DNA from: Streptomyces parvulus
GTDB taxonomy: Bacteria > Actinomycetota > Actinomycetes > Streptomycetales > Streptomycetaceae
Direction: 5' to 3'
Assembly (NCBI RefSeq): GCF_014648855.1
Contig: NZ_BMRX01000008.1
Location: forward strand, 62,001 to 126,000
Length of the DNA stretch: 64,000 nucleotides
Shown: one piece after another, positions 18,066-27,434 of the stretch
How the letters are laid out: each line of letters opens with the position of its first letter
How positions within the stretch are numbered: the stretch's first letter is position 1
The notes under the pieces: generated by a model
Database searches by the model: none
What the model saw: only the letters and a program-made list of their open reading frames with translations
Told to the model about the DNA's origin: nothing
Made by a program: the position numbers and the translations under genes

Positions 18066-18986
18066 TCAGTCGTTGCTGTTCAAGATCGCGATGAGTCGCA
18101 GGAACTCGAGGTAGATCCAGACCAGCGTCAGGGTGAGGCCGAAGGCGGCGAGCCAGGCCTCCTCGCGCGGGGCGCCGTAGGAGAGGCCGTCCTCGACCTG
18201 CTTGAAGTCCAGGGCGAGGAAGCAGGCGCCGAGGATGACGCCGACGATGCCGAAGACGACACCGAGCGCACCGCTGCGGAAGCCGAGGCCGTCGCCGCCG
18301 CCGAAGACGGCGAACAGCAGGTTCACCATCATCAGGAAGACGAAGCCGAGCGCCGCCGCCATCACGAAGCCGTAGAAGCGGCGGTTGACGCGGATCCAGC
18401 CGGCCTTGTACGCGATCAGCACACCGGCGAAGACCGCCATCGTGCCGATCACGGCCTGCATGGCCGCGCCGTCCGCGATCCGGTTGTCGACGACGCTGGA
18501 GACGACGCCGAGGAAGACGCCCTCGAACGCGGCGTACGACAGGATCAGCGCGGGCGAGGCCTTGCGCTTGAAGGACTGGACGAGCGCCAGGACCATGCCG
18601 ATCAGCGCGGCACCGATACCGATGCCGTAGGAGCGGCCGATGTTCGCGTCGTCCACGGGCAGCAGCGCCCACGCGAGCGCGGCGGCCACCACGAGCACGC
18701 CGAGCGTGCTGCCGGTGCGGATGACAACGTCGTCCATCGTCATCCGGCCGGTGGTGGCCGGCGCCTGCGGCGGCGTGCCGTACTGAAGGTCCTGCTGGGC
18801 GTACGGGTTCTGCGCGTACGGGTTGTCGGCCGGCTGGGCGTACGGGTTGCCCTGCGTGCCCTGCGCGTACGGGTTGCCCTGCGTGGCGACGGCGGGTCCC
18901 CCGGCCTGCGGCGCGGCGTTGAAGCCCGCGTAGCCGTTGTCGCGGCTGAACCCCCGTCGCGAGAAGACCGGGTTTCTGCTCCTCAT
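18066..18986 (-). CDS. Bax inhibitor-1/YccA family membrane protein
   Basis: A 306-residue integral membrane protein. An N-terminal cytoplasmic region of about 85 residues is rich in Asn-Pro-Tyr-Ala-Gln, with four NPYAQ units. Then come seven hydrophobic spans typical of the BI-1/TMBIM group (from about residue 92 to the end), including the conserved AAFEGVFLGVVS segment. The family is linked to pH-dependent calcium leak in some bacteria; the role here is unknown. The ATG start at 18986 has GGAGGAG 6 nt upstream. The NPYAQ head is an addition seen in actinobacterial members and may mediate protein contacts. Confidence 0.88.
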   Translation of the reverse strand: MRSRNPVFSRRGFSRDNGYAGFNAAPQAGGPAVATQGNPYAQGTQGNPYAQPADNPYAQNPYAQQDLQYGTPPQAPATTGRMTMDDVVIRTGSTLGVLVVAAALAWALLPVDDANIGRSYGIGIGAALIGMVLALVQSFKRKASPALILSYAAFEGVFLGVVSSVVDNRIADGAAMQAVIGTMAVFAGVLIAYKAGWIRVNRRFYGFVMAAALGFVFLMMVNLLFAVFGGGDGLGFRSGALGVVFGIVGVILGACFLALDFKQVEDGLSYGAPREEAWLAAFGLTLTLVWIYLEFLRLIAILNSND

Positions 18987-19154
18987 TTCACTCCTCCATG
19001 GCCACACGGCGCAGCCTTGGCTCAAGAGTAATAGAACGGCAAAGGAATGACCCTACTGCTTGGGGAGGATCTTTCCCTCGCTCTGGCGCACAACACGCTA
19101 CGCCGATCAGTGATTCCCCTCACGGCCGGGGCCCCGCGGGACGTGCCGGGCCGC

Positions 19155-20333
19155 TCACCCGATCGGGAACCCGGTGTAGGCCTCGGCGAGGTCGGTCTCC
19201 GCGGCACGGGAGGAGGCGATCCGGTCCAGGCGGGCCACCTGGAGGCGGTCGTCGAAGGGCGTCGCGCCCGGGGCGCGGTGCAGCAGGGTGGTCAGGTCGT
19301 ACGAGAACCGCTCGGCCTGCCAGACGCGGCGCAGGCAGGTGGCGGAGTAGGCGTCGAGCAGCTCCTCGGAGCCGGTGGCGACGCGGTGGACCAGGGCCCG
19401 CGCGAGGGTGACGACGTCGCCGACGGCGAGGTTGAGGCCCTTGGCGCCGGTGGGCGGCACGATGTGCGCGGCGTCCCCGGCCAGGAAGAGGCGGCCGTGC
19501 CGCATGGGCTCGTGGACGTGGGAGCGCATCGGGGTGACGGACTTCTGGGTGATGTGCCCCCGCCGGAGGGTCCAGTCGTCGTCCGTCTCGAAGCGGCGCT
19601 CCAGCTCGTCCCAGATCTCCTCGTCGCTCCAGTCGCCGGCGTCCGTGTCCGCCGGGACCTGGAGGTAGAGGCGGGAGACCGACGGGGAGCGCATGGAGAG
19701 GAGGGCGAAGCCGCGGTCGTGGCGGGCGTAGACCAGCTCGTCGTGGGAGGGGGCGGCGTCGGCGAGGATGCCGAGCCATCCGAAGGGATAGGTCCGCTCG
19801 AAGGTGCGCCCGTCCGGGACCGCGCGCCGGGCCACGCCCCGGAAGCCGTCGCAGCCGGCGACGTAGTCGCACTCCAGGACGTCCTCGCTCCCCCCGGCGC
19901 CCCCGTGCCGGAAGCGGAGGCGCGGGCGGTCGCCCCCGGCGCCCTCCACGGCCAGCGCCTCCGTCTCGAACAGCAGGGGCCCGCCGTCCGCCAGCTGGAG
20001 GGCGATGAGGTCCTTGCAGACCTCGGTCTGCGCGTACACCATGACCGACCTGCCGCCGGTGAGCGCGGGGAAGTCCACCCGGTGGCGCCTGCGGGCGAAG
20101 CGCAGCTCGATGCCGTCGTGGCGCAGCCCCTCGCGGTCCATCCGCTCCCCCGCCCCGGCCGCGCGCAGCACGTCCACCGTGCCCTGCTCCAGGATCCCGG
20201 CGCGCTGCCGGCGTTCGACGTAGGCGCGGTCGCGGCTCTCCAGGACGACCGAGTCGATCCCGGCGCCGTGGAGCAGCCGGGCCAGCAGGAGTCCGGCCGG
20301 GCCTGCCCCGATGATGCCGACGGTGGTGCGCAT
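19155..20333 (-). CDS. pobA: 4-hydroxybenzoate 3-monooxygenase
   Basis: FAD- and NAD(P)H-dependent hydroxylase making protocatechuate from 4-hydroxybenzoate. It has 392 residues, the usual PobA length. The dinucleotide-binding GIIGAGPAGLLLARLL is at residues 5-20. RAGILEQGTVDVLR, the substrate/FAD signature GDAAHIVPPTGAKGLNLA and a C-terminal AERFSYDLT helix are present. ATG 20333 is chosen because the glycine-rich loop begins directly after it; an upstream in-frame start would add residues encoded by the promoter repeats. No protocatechuate ring-cleavage genes or pobR are adjacent. The promoter region carries repeats and a dyad (20365-20432). Confidence 0.92.
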   Translation of the reverse strand: MRTTVGIIGAGPAGLLLARLLHGAGIDSVVLESRDRAYVERRQRAGILEQGTVDVLRAAGAGERMDREGLRHDGIELRFARRRHRVDFPALTGGRSVMVYAQTEVCKDLIALQLADGGPLLFETEALAVEGAGGDRPRLRFRHGGAGGSEDVLECDYVAGCDGFRGVARRAVPDGRTFERTYPFGWLGILADAAPSHDELVYARHDRGFALLSMRSPSVSRLYLQVPADTDAGDWSDEEIWDELERRFETDDDWTLRRGHITQKSVTPMRSHVHEPMRHGRLFLAGDAAHIVPPTGAKGLNLAVGDVVTLARALVHRVATGSEELLDAYSATCLRRVWQAERFSYDLTTLLHRAPGATPFDDRLQVARLDRIASSRAAETDLAEAYTGFPIG

Positions 20334-20364
20334 CGGTCGTCCCTTCGTCGTGCGTCCCGGATGC

Positions 20365-20432
20365 GGTTCGTTCGAGGGGGTTCGTTCGAGGGAGTTCGTT
20401 CGAGCGGGTTCGCGTGGTGAAATTTCTTTCAC
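20365..20432 (-). promoter_or_regulatory. pobA upstream repeats and IclR-like dyad
   Basis: Two exact copies of the 14-mer GGTTCGTTCGAGGG (20365-20378, 20379-20392), a third degenerate copy (20393-20406) and a partial fourth lie 32-80 nt upstream of the pobA start. Next to them is a dyad, GTGAAA-TTTC-TTTCAC (20417-20432), like operators of IclR-family regulators, which control pobA in other bacteria. The 14-bp phasing is not a whole number of helical turns. Binding by a PobR homologue is inferred. Confidence 0.5.
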
Positions 20433-20522
20433 TCACCGTCGGGCCGAGTTTCCGGCCACACGCACACCGCTGTCAACGGTCCGGGGAAGAGCGCCCGGGG
20501 ATCAGAAGGGAAACGTCGGAAG

Positions 20523-20606
20523 TGCCCGGAGCCGGACTTGAACCGGCACGCCCTCGAAGGGGCAGCGAGGTTTAAGCTCGCCGTGTCTGCATTCCACCAT
20601 CCGGGC
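20523..20606 (-). tRNA. bldA: tRNA-Leu(UAA), bldA
   Basis: An 84-nt class II tRNA. The acceptor arms pair (5' GCCCGGA with 3' TCCGGGC), there is a long variable arm, the T-loop is GGTTCAAGTCC, and the anticodon stem GCGAG/CTCGC closes the loop CTTAAAC with anticodon TAA (+ strand 20572-20574). In Streptomyces this is the only tRNA reading UUA and is the developmental regulator bldA. CCA is not encoded. I found no in-frame TTA codon in any gene called in this window, as expected for a core region. Confidence 0.97.
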
Positions 20607-21022
20607 AGGCCATGGGCTCCGCGTCGAGTGCCTTGAGCCTATCGGGACGTACCTCCCCGACCGTGGGCGGGAGGTGCGATGTTGTCTTATTTTATTGGCG
20701 CCTGAGGGGTCATCAGGTTCCGGGTCGGGCCATCAGCACAAGCCAACAGCCTTGCGTGCGACGACCCGCCGCGCATGCGGAATGACGGGATTTCACCGTG
20801 CCGATGAGGGCGCCCGCCCTGTTACGGCCCCCGCCCCGCGACACCCGGGCGAGGTGCCCGCCTCCGGGGCGCCCGTCATCCGCAGGTATGACACCGGGCC
20901 GGGGCCGTCCGACCGAAGTCGCCCCCCGAAACCGGAACAGCGGCTGACTACACGGCGCCGTGCGGACGGAACGATGGAGAACGTCCCCGAGCACACGCCG
21001 TACCGACAGGAGCGCCCTTCCC
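20607..21022. other. Intergenic region upstream of bldA and of the ABC operon
   Basis: About 416 bp without a supported gene. A TAGGCT hexamer on the minus strand (20636-20641) is a possible -10 for bldA, placing the start about 23 nt before the tRNA, but I see no matching -35. An AT-rich run around 20684-20699 is unusual for this DNA and may mark a promoter. Nothing else stands out. Confidence 0.35.
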
Positions 21023-21793
21023 GTGACCACCGCACCCATCGCCGACCGGTCCACCGTCGTGGCCGCACGCGCCACGGAGCTGTCCAAGATCTACGGCCAG
21101 GGTGAGACCCAGGTGGTCGCCCTGGACCGGGTCTCCATCGACTTCCGGCAGGCCGAGCTGACCGCCATCATGGGCCCCTCCGGCTCCGGCAAGTCCACGC
21201 TGATGCACTGCGTGGCCGGCCTCGACACCTTCTCCTCCGGCTCCGTGCGCATTGGCGAGACCGAGCTGGGGACGCTGAAGGACAAGCAGCTGACCAAGTT
21301 GCGCCGGGACAAGATCGGCTTCATCTTCCAGGCGTTCAACCTGCTGCCGACGCTGACCGCGCTGGAGAACATCACCCTCCCGATGGACATCGCGGGCCGC
21401 AAGCCGGACAAGCAGTGGGTGGACTCCGTGATCGAGATGGTCGGCCTCTCCGGCCGGCTCGGGCACCGCCCCGCCCAGCTCTCCGGCGGCCAGCAGCAGC
21501 GGGTCGCCGTGGCCCGGGCGCTCGCCTCCCGGCCGGAGATCATCTTCGGTGACGAGCCGACCGGAAACCTCGACTCCCGTTCCGGCGCCGAGGTGCTGGG
21601 CTTCCTGCGCAACTCGGTGCGCGAGCTGGGCCAGACCGTGGTGATGGTGACCCACGACCCGGTGGCCGCGGCCTACGCGGACCGGGTGGTCTTCCTCGCC
21701 GACGGGCGCATCGTCGACGAGCTGTACGGGCCGACGGCCGACGCGGTGCTGGACCGCATGAAGCGGTTCGACGCCAAGGGCCGCACCAGCTGA
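21023..21793 (+). CDS. ABC transporter ATP-binding protein (MacB/LolD type)
   Basis: A 256-residue ATPase that energises the FtsX-type permease encoded 80 bp downstream. Walker A is GPSGSGKST, the Q-loop region FIFQAFNLLPTLTALEN, the signature LSGGQQQR, Walker B with DEPTGNLD, and the H-loop VMVTHDP. The GTG start at 21023 has ACAGGAG about 10 nt upstream. The FNLLPTLTA and ITLPMDIAGRK stretches place it in the LolD/MacB branch, which works in lipoprotein or peptide extrusion or as a mechanotransmission complex. A close paralogue is encoded at 46934-47722. Confidence 0.92.
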   Translation: MTTAPIADRSTVVAARATELSKIYGQGETQVVALDRVSIDFRQAELTAIMGPSGSGKSTLMHCVAGLDTFSSGSVRIGETELGTLKDKQLTKLRRDKIGFIFQAFNLLPTLTALENITLPMDIAGRKPDKQWVDSVIEMVGLSGRLGHRPAQLSGGQQQRVAVARALASRPEIIFGDEPTGNLDSRSGAEVLGFLRNSVRELGQTVVMVTHDPVAAAYADRVVFLADGRIVDELYGPTADAVLDRMKRFDAKGRTS

Positions 21794-21873
21794 CGTTCCC
21801 GTCCGCCCGCCGCCCGCCGACCGCTCCCACCCCGTACCCCGTACGCCCGTACGTCTGGACAGAGAAGACCCCC

Positions 21874-24405
21874 ATGTTCCGTACCGCCTTGCGCAACGTC
21901 TTCGCGCACAAGGCCAGGTTGTTGATGACCGTGCTCGCCGTGATGCTCGGCGTGGCGTTCGTGTCGGGCACCCTGGTCTTCGCCGACACCCTCTCCAACG
22001 CCTTCCGCAACCAGTCCGCGAAGAGCTACGACGACGTCGCCGTCGCCGTCAGCTCGCACGCCGACCCGGACAACCCCAAGGAGGAGCCCGGCCTCTCCGG
22101 CGAGGTCCTCGACAAGATCTCCGCCGTGGACGGCGTCTCCGGGGTGTACGGCCGCGTCGAGGGCTTCGCCGGCGTCGCCGACCCCGACGGGAAGCTCATC
22201 GGCGTCGGCTGGTCCAACAAGGGCTCCAACTTCGCGCCCGGCAAGGACGGCAAGGACACCGCGTACACCTTCACCGACGGCTCGGGCCCGGTGAAGGACG
22301 ACCAGATCGCGCTGGACGAGGAGTCCGCCGGCAAGGGTGAGTACAAGGTCGGCGACCGGGTGCGCGTCGCGACCAACGGCCCGGTGAAGGAGTACACCCT
22401 CAGCGGTGTGTTCACCACCGAGGACGGCGCCGTCAACGCCGGCGGCAGCCTCGTCCTCTTCGACACCGCCGTCGCCCAGAAGCAGTACCTCCAGCCCGGC
22501 TACTTCGAGACCGCCACCGTCGCCGCCGCCCCCGAGGCCGACGACGCGCGGGTCCTGAAGGCGGTCGAGCCGCTGCTGCCCGAGAACGCCGACGCCCAGA
22601 CCGGCCGGGCGCTCGCGGACGAGCAGGCCGACCAGATCGAGCAGGGCATGGGCAACCTCAAGCAGGTCCTGCTCGGCTTCGCGGGCATCGCGCTCTTCGT
22701 CGGCATCTTCCTGATCTCCAACACGTTCACGATGCTGGTCGCCCAGCGCACCAAGGAGATCGCCCTGATGCGGGCGGTCGGCGCGTCCCGCAGGCAGGTC
22801 ACCCGCTCGGTGCTCGCCGAGGCCGCGGTGGTGGGTCTGGTCGCCTCGGCCGTCGGCTTCGGCCTCGGCGTCGGTCTGGCCGTCGGGCTGCGCTCCGGCA
22901 TGGCCGCGCTCGACATGAAGATGCCGGCCGGGCCGCTGGTCCTGTCCGCCACCCCGGTGGTCGCGGCGTTCGCGGTGGGCGTGCTGATCACGGTGTTCGC
23001 CGCCTGGCTGCCGGGCCGCCGGGCCGCGAAGATCCCGCCGGTGGCGGCCATGAACAGCGTCCACGCGGCGGCCACCACCAAGTCGCTGGTGCTGCGCAAC
23101 TCGATCGGCGCGGCCGTCACCGCCCTCGGCGCGGTGGGGATCGTGGCCGGTGCCTCGACCGGCGGCGACGACGGCCGGCTGTACATCGGCGCGGGCGCGT
23201 TCCTGGCGCTGATCGGCGTGATCGTCCTCATCCCGCTGCTGTCCCGGCCCGTGATCGCACTCGTCCGTCCGCTGCTCGTCGGGCCCTTCGGGGTGGCGGG
23301 CAAGCTGGCCGGCCAGAACGCGGTCCGCAACCCGCGCCGTACCGGCGCCACCGCCTCGGCGCTGGCGATCGGGCTGACGCTGGTGACCGCGCTGTCGGTG
23401 CTCGGCGTCACGGTCGGCGCGGCCATCGACAAGATGACCACGGACAACATCAGGGCCGACTACATGATCTCGATGGCGAACGGAGGCGACCTCGACCGGT
23501 CCGCGCTGACGGCCCTGGAGAAGGCCGACGGCGTGTCCGCGGTGTCCCCGCAGCAGGACGCCTACTTCCGGGTCGACGGCGACTTCGTGTCCGCCTCGGC
23601 GGTCACCCCCGGCGACATCGAGAAGGTCCTGACCGTCGACACCGTCAGCGGCAACGCGGCCTCGCTCGCCCAGGGCCGGATCGCGGTCGCCGAGAAGACG
23701 GCCGAGAGCAGGGGCTGGAAGCCCGGCGACACCGTCTCCGTCACCTTCGACGACGACGAGAAGGCGAAGCTGACGGTCGGTGCCGTCTACAAGGACAGCG
23801 AGTTCCTCTCCCCCGTCCTGGTGGACCGGAAGGTCGTGGCGGGGCACGAGGCCAAGCCGTCCATCCGGCAGATCTTCGTGAAGACCGACGGCGGCCAGTC
23901 GGCGGCGAACGAGAAGGTCCTCGTCGACGCGCTCGGCGACAACCCCGCGATCACCGTGATGGACCGGCAGGACATCCGCGACGAGTTCGGCGGCGCCATC
24001 AACACCCTGCTCAACGTCATGTACGGCCTGCTGGCGATGGCCCTGATCATCGCGGTCCTCGGCGTGGTCAACACCCTCGCGATGTCCGTCTTCGAACGGC
24101 AGCAGGAGATCGGCATGCTGCGCGCGATCGGTCTGGACCGGCGCCGGGTGAAGCGCATGGTGCGGCTGGAGGCCGTCGTCATCTCGGTGTTCGGCGCGGT
24201 GGTCGGCATCGGGCTCGGCACGTTCCTCGGCTGGGCGATCGGCGAGACCGTCGCGGAGAGCATCCCGGGGTACGCGCTGGTCCTGCCCTGGGGCCGGATC
24301 GGGATCTTCGTGGTGCTGGCCGCTCTGGTGGGCGTCCTGGCCGCCATGTGGCCGGCCCGCAACGCCGCCCGGCTGAACATGCTGAACGCGATCAAGGCCG
24401 AATGA
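21874..24405 (+). CDS. FtsX-like ABC transporter permease
   Basis: An 843-residue permease with the duplicated layout seen in actinobacterial FtsX proteins. There is an N-terminal span (about 15-40), a first large extracellular domain (about 45-255), three spans with the FtsX signature (AQRTKEIALMRAVGASRRQV near residues 290-309), two middle spans, a second extracellular domain (about 520-700), and three final spans with FERQQEIGMLRAIGLDRRRV. It follows its ATPase in the same operon; ATG 21874 has only a weak purine-rich ribosome-binding site. A paralogue lies at 44373-46937. The substrate is unknown. A terminator follows at 24429. Confidence 0.9.
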   Translation: MFRTALRNVFAHKARLLMTVLAVMLGVAFVSGTLVFADTLSNAFRNQSAKSYDDVAVAVSSHADPDNPKEEPGLSGEVLDKISAVDGVSGVYGRVEGFAGVADPDGKLIGVGWSNKGSNFAPGKDGKDTAYTFTDGSGPVKDDQIALDEESAGKGEYKVGDRVRVATNGPVKEYTLSGVFTTEDGAVNAGGSLVLFDTAVAQKQYLQPGYFETATVAAAPEADDARVLKAVEPLLPENADAQTGRALADEQADQIEQGMGNLKQVLLGFAGIALFVGIFLISNTFTMLVAQRTKEIALMRAVGASRRQVTRSVLAEAAVVGLVASAVGFGLGVGLAVGLRSGMAALDMKMPAGPLVLSATPVVAAFAVGVLITVFAAWLPGRRAAKIPPVAAMNSVHAAATTKSLVLRNSIGAAVTALGAVGIVAGASTGGDDGRLYIGAGAFLALIGVIVLIPLLSRPVIALVRPLLVGPFGVAGKLAGQNAVRNPRRTGATASALAIGLTLVTALSVLGVTVGAAIDKMTTDNIRADYMISMANGGDLDRSALTALEKADGVSAVSPQQDAYFRVDGDFVSASAVTPGDIEKVLTVDTVSGNAASLAQGRIAVAEKTAESRGWKPGDTVSVTFDDDEKAKLTVGAVYKDSEFLSPVLVDRKVVAGHEAKPSIRQIFVKTDGGQSAANEKVLVDALGDNPAITVMDRQDIRDEFGGAINTLLNVMYGLLAMALIIAVLGVVNTLAMSVFERQQEIGMLRAIGLDRRRVKRMVRLEAVVISVFGAVVGIGLGTFLGWAIGETVAESIPGYALVLPWGRIGIFVVLAALVGVLAAMWPARNAARLNMLNAIKAE

Positions 24406-24428
24406 CCTCGCCGCGACGCGGCACACCG

Positions 24429-24461
24429 AGGGCCGGGCTCCCCGCACGGGAGCCCGGCCCT
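24429..24461. terminator. Bidirectional hairpin terminator
   Basis: Perfect 14-bp arms (24429-24442, 24448-24461) with a 5-nt loop, then TTC, between the convergent permease and methyltransferase genes. Confidence 0.82.
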
Positions 24462-24477
24462 TCGGGGTCGGGTGCGG

Positions 24478-25794
24478 TCAGGCCCGGTCGGGCTCGCCCC
24501 ACACGCGGGCCCGCAACGGCATCCCGGAGGCGCCCGAGTCGGGGGTCTTCACGGCGAGGACCTGGTTGACGCCGATCCGGTTGCGCTCGAAGGCGAGCGC
24601 GGAGGCGGCCATGTACAGCCGCCAGACGCGGGCCCGGCCGGGGCTGACCAGCTTCAGGGCCGCCGTCCACTCGGCCTCCAGGTTGGCGACCCAGCGGCGC
24701 AGGGTGAGCGCGTAGTGCTCGCGGATCGCCTCCACGTCGCGGACCTCGAACCCCGCCCGTTCCAGCTGGGTGACGGTGGTGCCGACGGGGGCGAGTTCGC
24801 CGTCGGGGAAGACGTAGGCGTCGATGAACTCGTCGACGTGGTAGGCGGACTCGTCCCGCTGGGGGCGGCGGGCGATCTGGTGGTTCAGCAGCCGTCCGCC
24901 GGGCTTGAGGAGCCGGTGCAGGTCGGTGGCGTACTCCAGGTAGCGCTCGGCGCCTACGTGCTCGGCCATGCCGATGGAGGAAATGGCGTCGTACGGTCCG
25001 TCCGCCACGTCCCGGTAGTCCTGGACGCGGATCTCCACCCGGTCGGTGAGGCCCTCGTCGGCGACGCGCTTGCGGGCGTAGGCCGCCTGTTCCTGGGAGA
25101 GCGTCACGCCGACGACGTTCACGCCGTGCTCCCGGGCCGCGTGGATCGCCATGGAGCCCCAGCCGCAGCCGACGTCTAGGAGGCGCTGACCTGGGCTCAG
25201 GCCGAGCTTGCGGCAGACGAGTTCGAGCTTGTCGCGCTGGGCGTCCTCCAGGGTGCCGCCCCCGGCGGGCGGGGCCGCCCAGTAGGCGCAGGAGTACACC
25301 ATGGACGGGCCGAGGACGAGTTCGTAGAAGTCGTTGCCCACGTCGTAGTGGTGGCTGATGGCGCGTCTGTCGCTGCGCCTGGTGTGCAGGTGGCCGCGGG
25401 CCCGGCGGACCTCCTCCGGCGGGGGCGCGGGCGGCAGCGGCGGCCCGGCGAGCCGCACCAGTCCGCGCACGGCGGCCCGGACCTCGGGATCGCGCAGCGC
25501 CTCGGCGGTGCCGCGGGCGTCCTCACCGCGTTCCCAGAGGAGCCCGGCCATCGATTCGAGGGCGGTGTAGAGGTCCCCGTCGACGTCGAGGTCGCCGGCC
25601 ACCCAGGCGCGGGCCAGGCCGAGTTCGCCCGGCTTGAACAGCAGGCGGCGCAGCGCCCTGCGGTTGCGGACGACGAGGGCCGGCGCGCCCGGCGGGCCCG
25701 CCTCGGAACCGTCCCAGGCGCGGATGCGCACCCTCAGGGGTGCTCCCAGCAACTGTTCGAAGAGGTTCTGCAGCCGCAGCGCGGCGTCAGCCAT
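24478..25794 (-). CDS. Cyclopropane-fatty-acyl-phospholipid synthase-like methyltransferase
   Basis: A 438-residue SAM-dependent enzyme of the CFA synthase family. These add a methylene or methyl group to unsaturated acyl chains of membrane phospholipids. The N-terminal 130 residues are the lipid-binding domain. SAM motif I is LLDVGCGWGSMAIHAA, preceded by the family signature ISHHYDVGNDFYELVLG. EHVGAERY and a C-terminal WRLYMAASALAFERNRIGVNQ segment also match. The ATG start at 25794 has GGAGG about 6 nt upstream. Whether the product is a cyclopropane or a methyl-branched chain cannot be told from sequence. Confidence 0.88.
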   Translation of the reverse strand: MADAALRLQNLFEQLLGAPLRVRIRAWDGSEAGPPGAPALVVRNRRALRRLLFKPGELGLARAWVAGDLDVDGDLYTALESMAGLLWERGEDARGTAEALRDPEVRAAVRGLVRLAGPPLPPAPPPEEVRRARGHLHTRRSDRRAISHHYDVGNDFYELVLGPSMVYSCAYWAAPPAGGGTLEDAQRDKLELVCRKLGLSPGQRLLDVGCGWGSMAIHAAREHGVNVVGVTLSQEQAAYARKRVADEGLTDRVEIRVQDYRDVADGPYDAISSIGMAEHVGAERYLEYATDLHRLLKPGGRLLNHQIARRPQRDESAYHVDEFIDAYVFPDGELAPVGTTVTQLERAGFEVRDVEAIREHYALTLRRWVANLEAEWTAALKLVSPGRARVWRLYMAASALAFERNRIGVNQVLAVKTPDSGASGMPLRARVWGEPDRA

Positions 25795-25945
25795 GGCGTA
25801 CCTCCGTGACGTGCGATCCCGGAATGTCCAACACCACGTAAACACCTGGGAGCCCGCGGCACAGTCCCCGGCGCGCGTCACGACTCGGCAAAATACTTGT
25901 ACACACCATCGGTCTCGCGGCGGGCGGTGGCCCGGCCGCGCACGG

Positions 25946-25987
25946 CGAAGGGGCCGCCCGCACCACGGATGGCGGGCGGCCCCTTCG
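25946..25987 (-). terminator. Hairpin terminator after ndh
   Basis: Perfect 16-bp arms (25946-25961, 25972-25987), 38 nt past the ndh stop and upstream of the methyltransferase gene on the same strand. Confidence 0.85.
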
Positions 25988-26024
25988 GGGTACCGCGGGT
26001 ACTACCGGCGTCCGGAGGCCCGGG

Positions 26025-27434
26025 TCAGGAGGCCTTGGCCTTCTCCCCGGTCTTCTTCTGCTCGGCGGGCTCGGCAGGCTCGGCCTTCGGCACGGCCGGG
26101 GCCGGCTTGGCGGCCTCGTAGAACTCCTCGCGCGGGGTCTCCATCGCACCGAGGGAGACGACCTCGCGCTTCAGGAACATGCCGAGGGTCCAGTCCGCGA
26201 AGACGCGGATCTTCCGGTTGAACGTCGGCATCGCCATGCCGTGGTAGCCACGGTGCATGTACCAGGCGAGACGGCCCTTGAGCTTGATCTTCATCTTGCC
26301 CATGACGATCATCGCGACGCCCTTGTGCAGGCCGAGGCCCGCCACCGCGCCCTTGTTGGCGTGGCTGTACTCCTTCTGCGGGAAGCCCCGCATGCCGGAG
26401 ATCACGTTGTCGCCGAGGACCTTGGCCTGGCGCAGCGCGTGCTGGGCGTTCGGCGGGCACCAGGCGTTCTCGTTGCCCGCCTTGCGGCCGACGAGGTCCG
26501 GCACCTGGGCGTTGTCGCCCGCGGCCCAGATGTAGTCGGTGCCCTTGACCTGGAGGGTCGGCTCGCAGTCGACGTGACCGCGGGGACCCAGCGGCAGGCC
26601 GAAGCGGGAGAGCGCCGGGTTGGGCTTGACGCCGGCCGTCCACACGATGGTGTTGGAGTCGACCTCCAGGCCGTTCTTCAGCACCACGTGGCCGTCGACG
26701 CAGGAGTCCATGGAGGTGGACAGGTAGACCTCGACGCCGCGGCCCTCGAGGTGCTCCTTGCCGTACTGGCCGAGCTTGGGGCCGACCTCGGGGAGGATCT
26801 TGTCGGCGGCGTCGACGAGGACGAAGCGCATGTCCTCGCGGGAGACGTTCGTGTAGTACTTGGCCGCGTCGCGCGCCATGTCCTCGACCTCACCGATGGT
26901 CTCCGCGCCGGCGAAACCGCCGCCGATGAAGACGAAGGTGAGCGCCTTGCGGCGGATCTCCTCGTCGGTGGTGGAGTCGGCCTTGTCCAGCTGCTCCAGG
27001 ACGTGATTGCGCAGGCCGATGGACTCCTCGATGCCCTTCATGCCGATGCCCTGCTCGGCGAGGCCGGGGATCGGGAAGGTGCGGGAGACCGCGCCCATGG
27101 CGATGACCAGGTAGTCGAACGGCAGCTCGTACGCCTCGCCCACCAGCGGGGCGATCGTGGCGACCTTGCGGTCCTGGTCGATGGTGGTGACCCGGCCGGT
27201 GAGGACCTCCGCCTTGGGGAGCACGCGCCTGAGGGGGACGACGACGTGTCGGGGGGAGATGCTGCCGGCGGCGGCTTCGGGGAGGAAGGGCTGGTAGGTC
27301 ATGTACGACCGCGGGTCGACGACGGTGACGGTCGCCTCGCCGTAACGCATCTTCTTCTGGATGCGTCGAGCTGCGTACAGGCCTACGTACCCACCGCCTA
27401 CTACGAGGATCCTGGGACGCTCCGTGGTGCTCAT
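26025..27434 (-). CDS. ndh: Type II NADH dehydrogenase
   Basis: A 469-residue non-proton-pumping NADH:quinone oxidoreductase on the inner face of the membrane. The FAD-binding Rossmann motif VVGGGYVGLYAARRIQ is at residues 10-25, the NADH-binding FIGGGFAGAETIGEVE in mid-protein, and a conserved AAGDNAQVPD. The C-terminal region has an amphipathic segment (FADWTLGMFL) for membrane attachment, then a Lys/Pro/Ala-rich tail of about 40 residues. The start is set at ATG 27434, just before the Rossmann strand; no good ribosome-binding site is visible. Regulation by Rex is suggested by an operator-like dyad at 27743. Confidence 0.92.
   Translation of the reverse strand: MSTTERPRILVVGGGYVGLYAARRIQKKMRYGEATVTVVDPRSYMTYQPFLPEAAAGSISPRHVVVPLRRVLPKAEVLTGRVTTIDQDRKVATIAPLVGEAYELPFDYLVIAMGAVSRTFPIPGLAEQGIGMKGIEESIGLRNHVLEQLDKADSTTDEEIRRKALTFVFIGGGFAGAETIGEVEDMARDAAKYYTNVSREDMRFVLVDAADKILPEVGPKLGQYGKEHLEGRGVEVYLSTSMDSCVDGHVVLKNGLEVDSNTIVWTAGVKPNPALSRFGLPLGPRGHVDCEPTLQVKGTDYIWAAGDNAQVPDLVGRKAGNENAWCPPNAQHALRQAKVLGDNVISGMRGFPQKEYSHANKGAVAGLGLHKGVAMIVMGKMKIKLKGRLAWYMHRGYHGMAMPTFNRKIRVFADWTLGMFLKREVVSLGAMETPREEFYEAAKPAPAVPKAEPAEPAEQKKTGEKAKAS

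Noticed and set aside
20674..21105. Plus-strand frame between bldA and the ABC operon
   Set aside because: It runs into the ATPase gene in another frame and has Arg/Pro-rich shadow composition.
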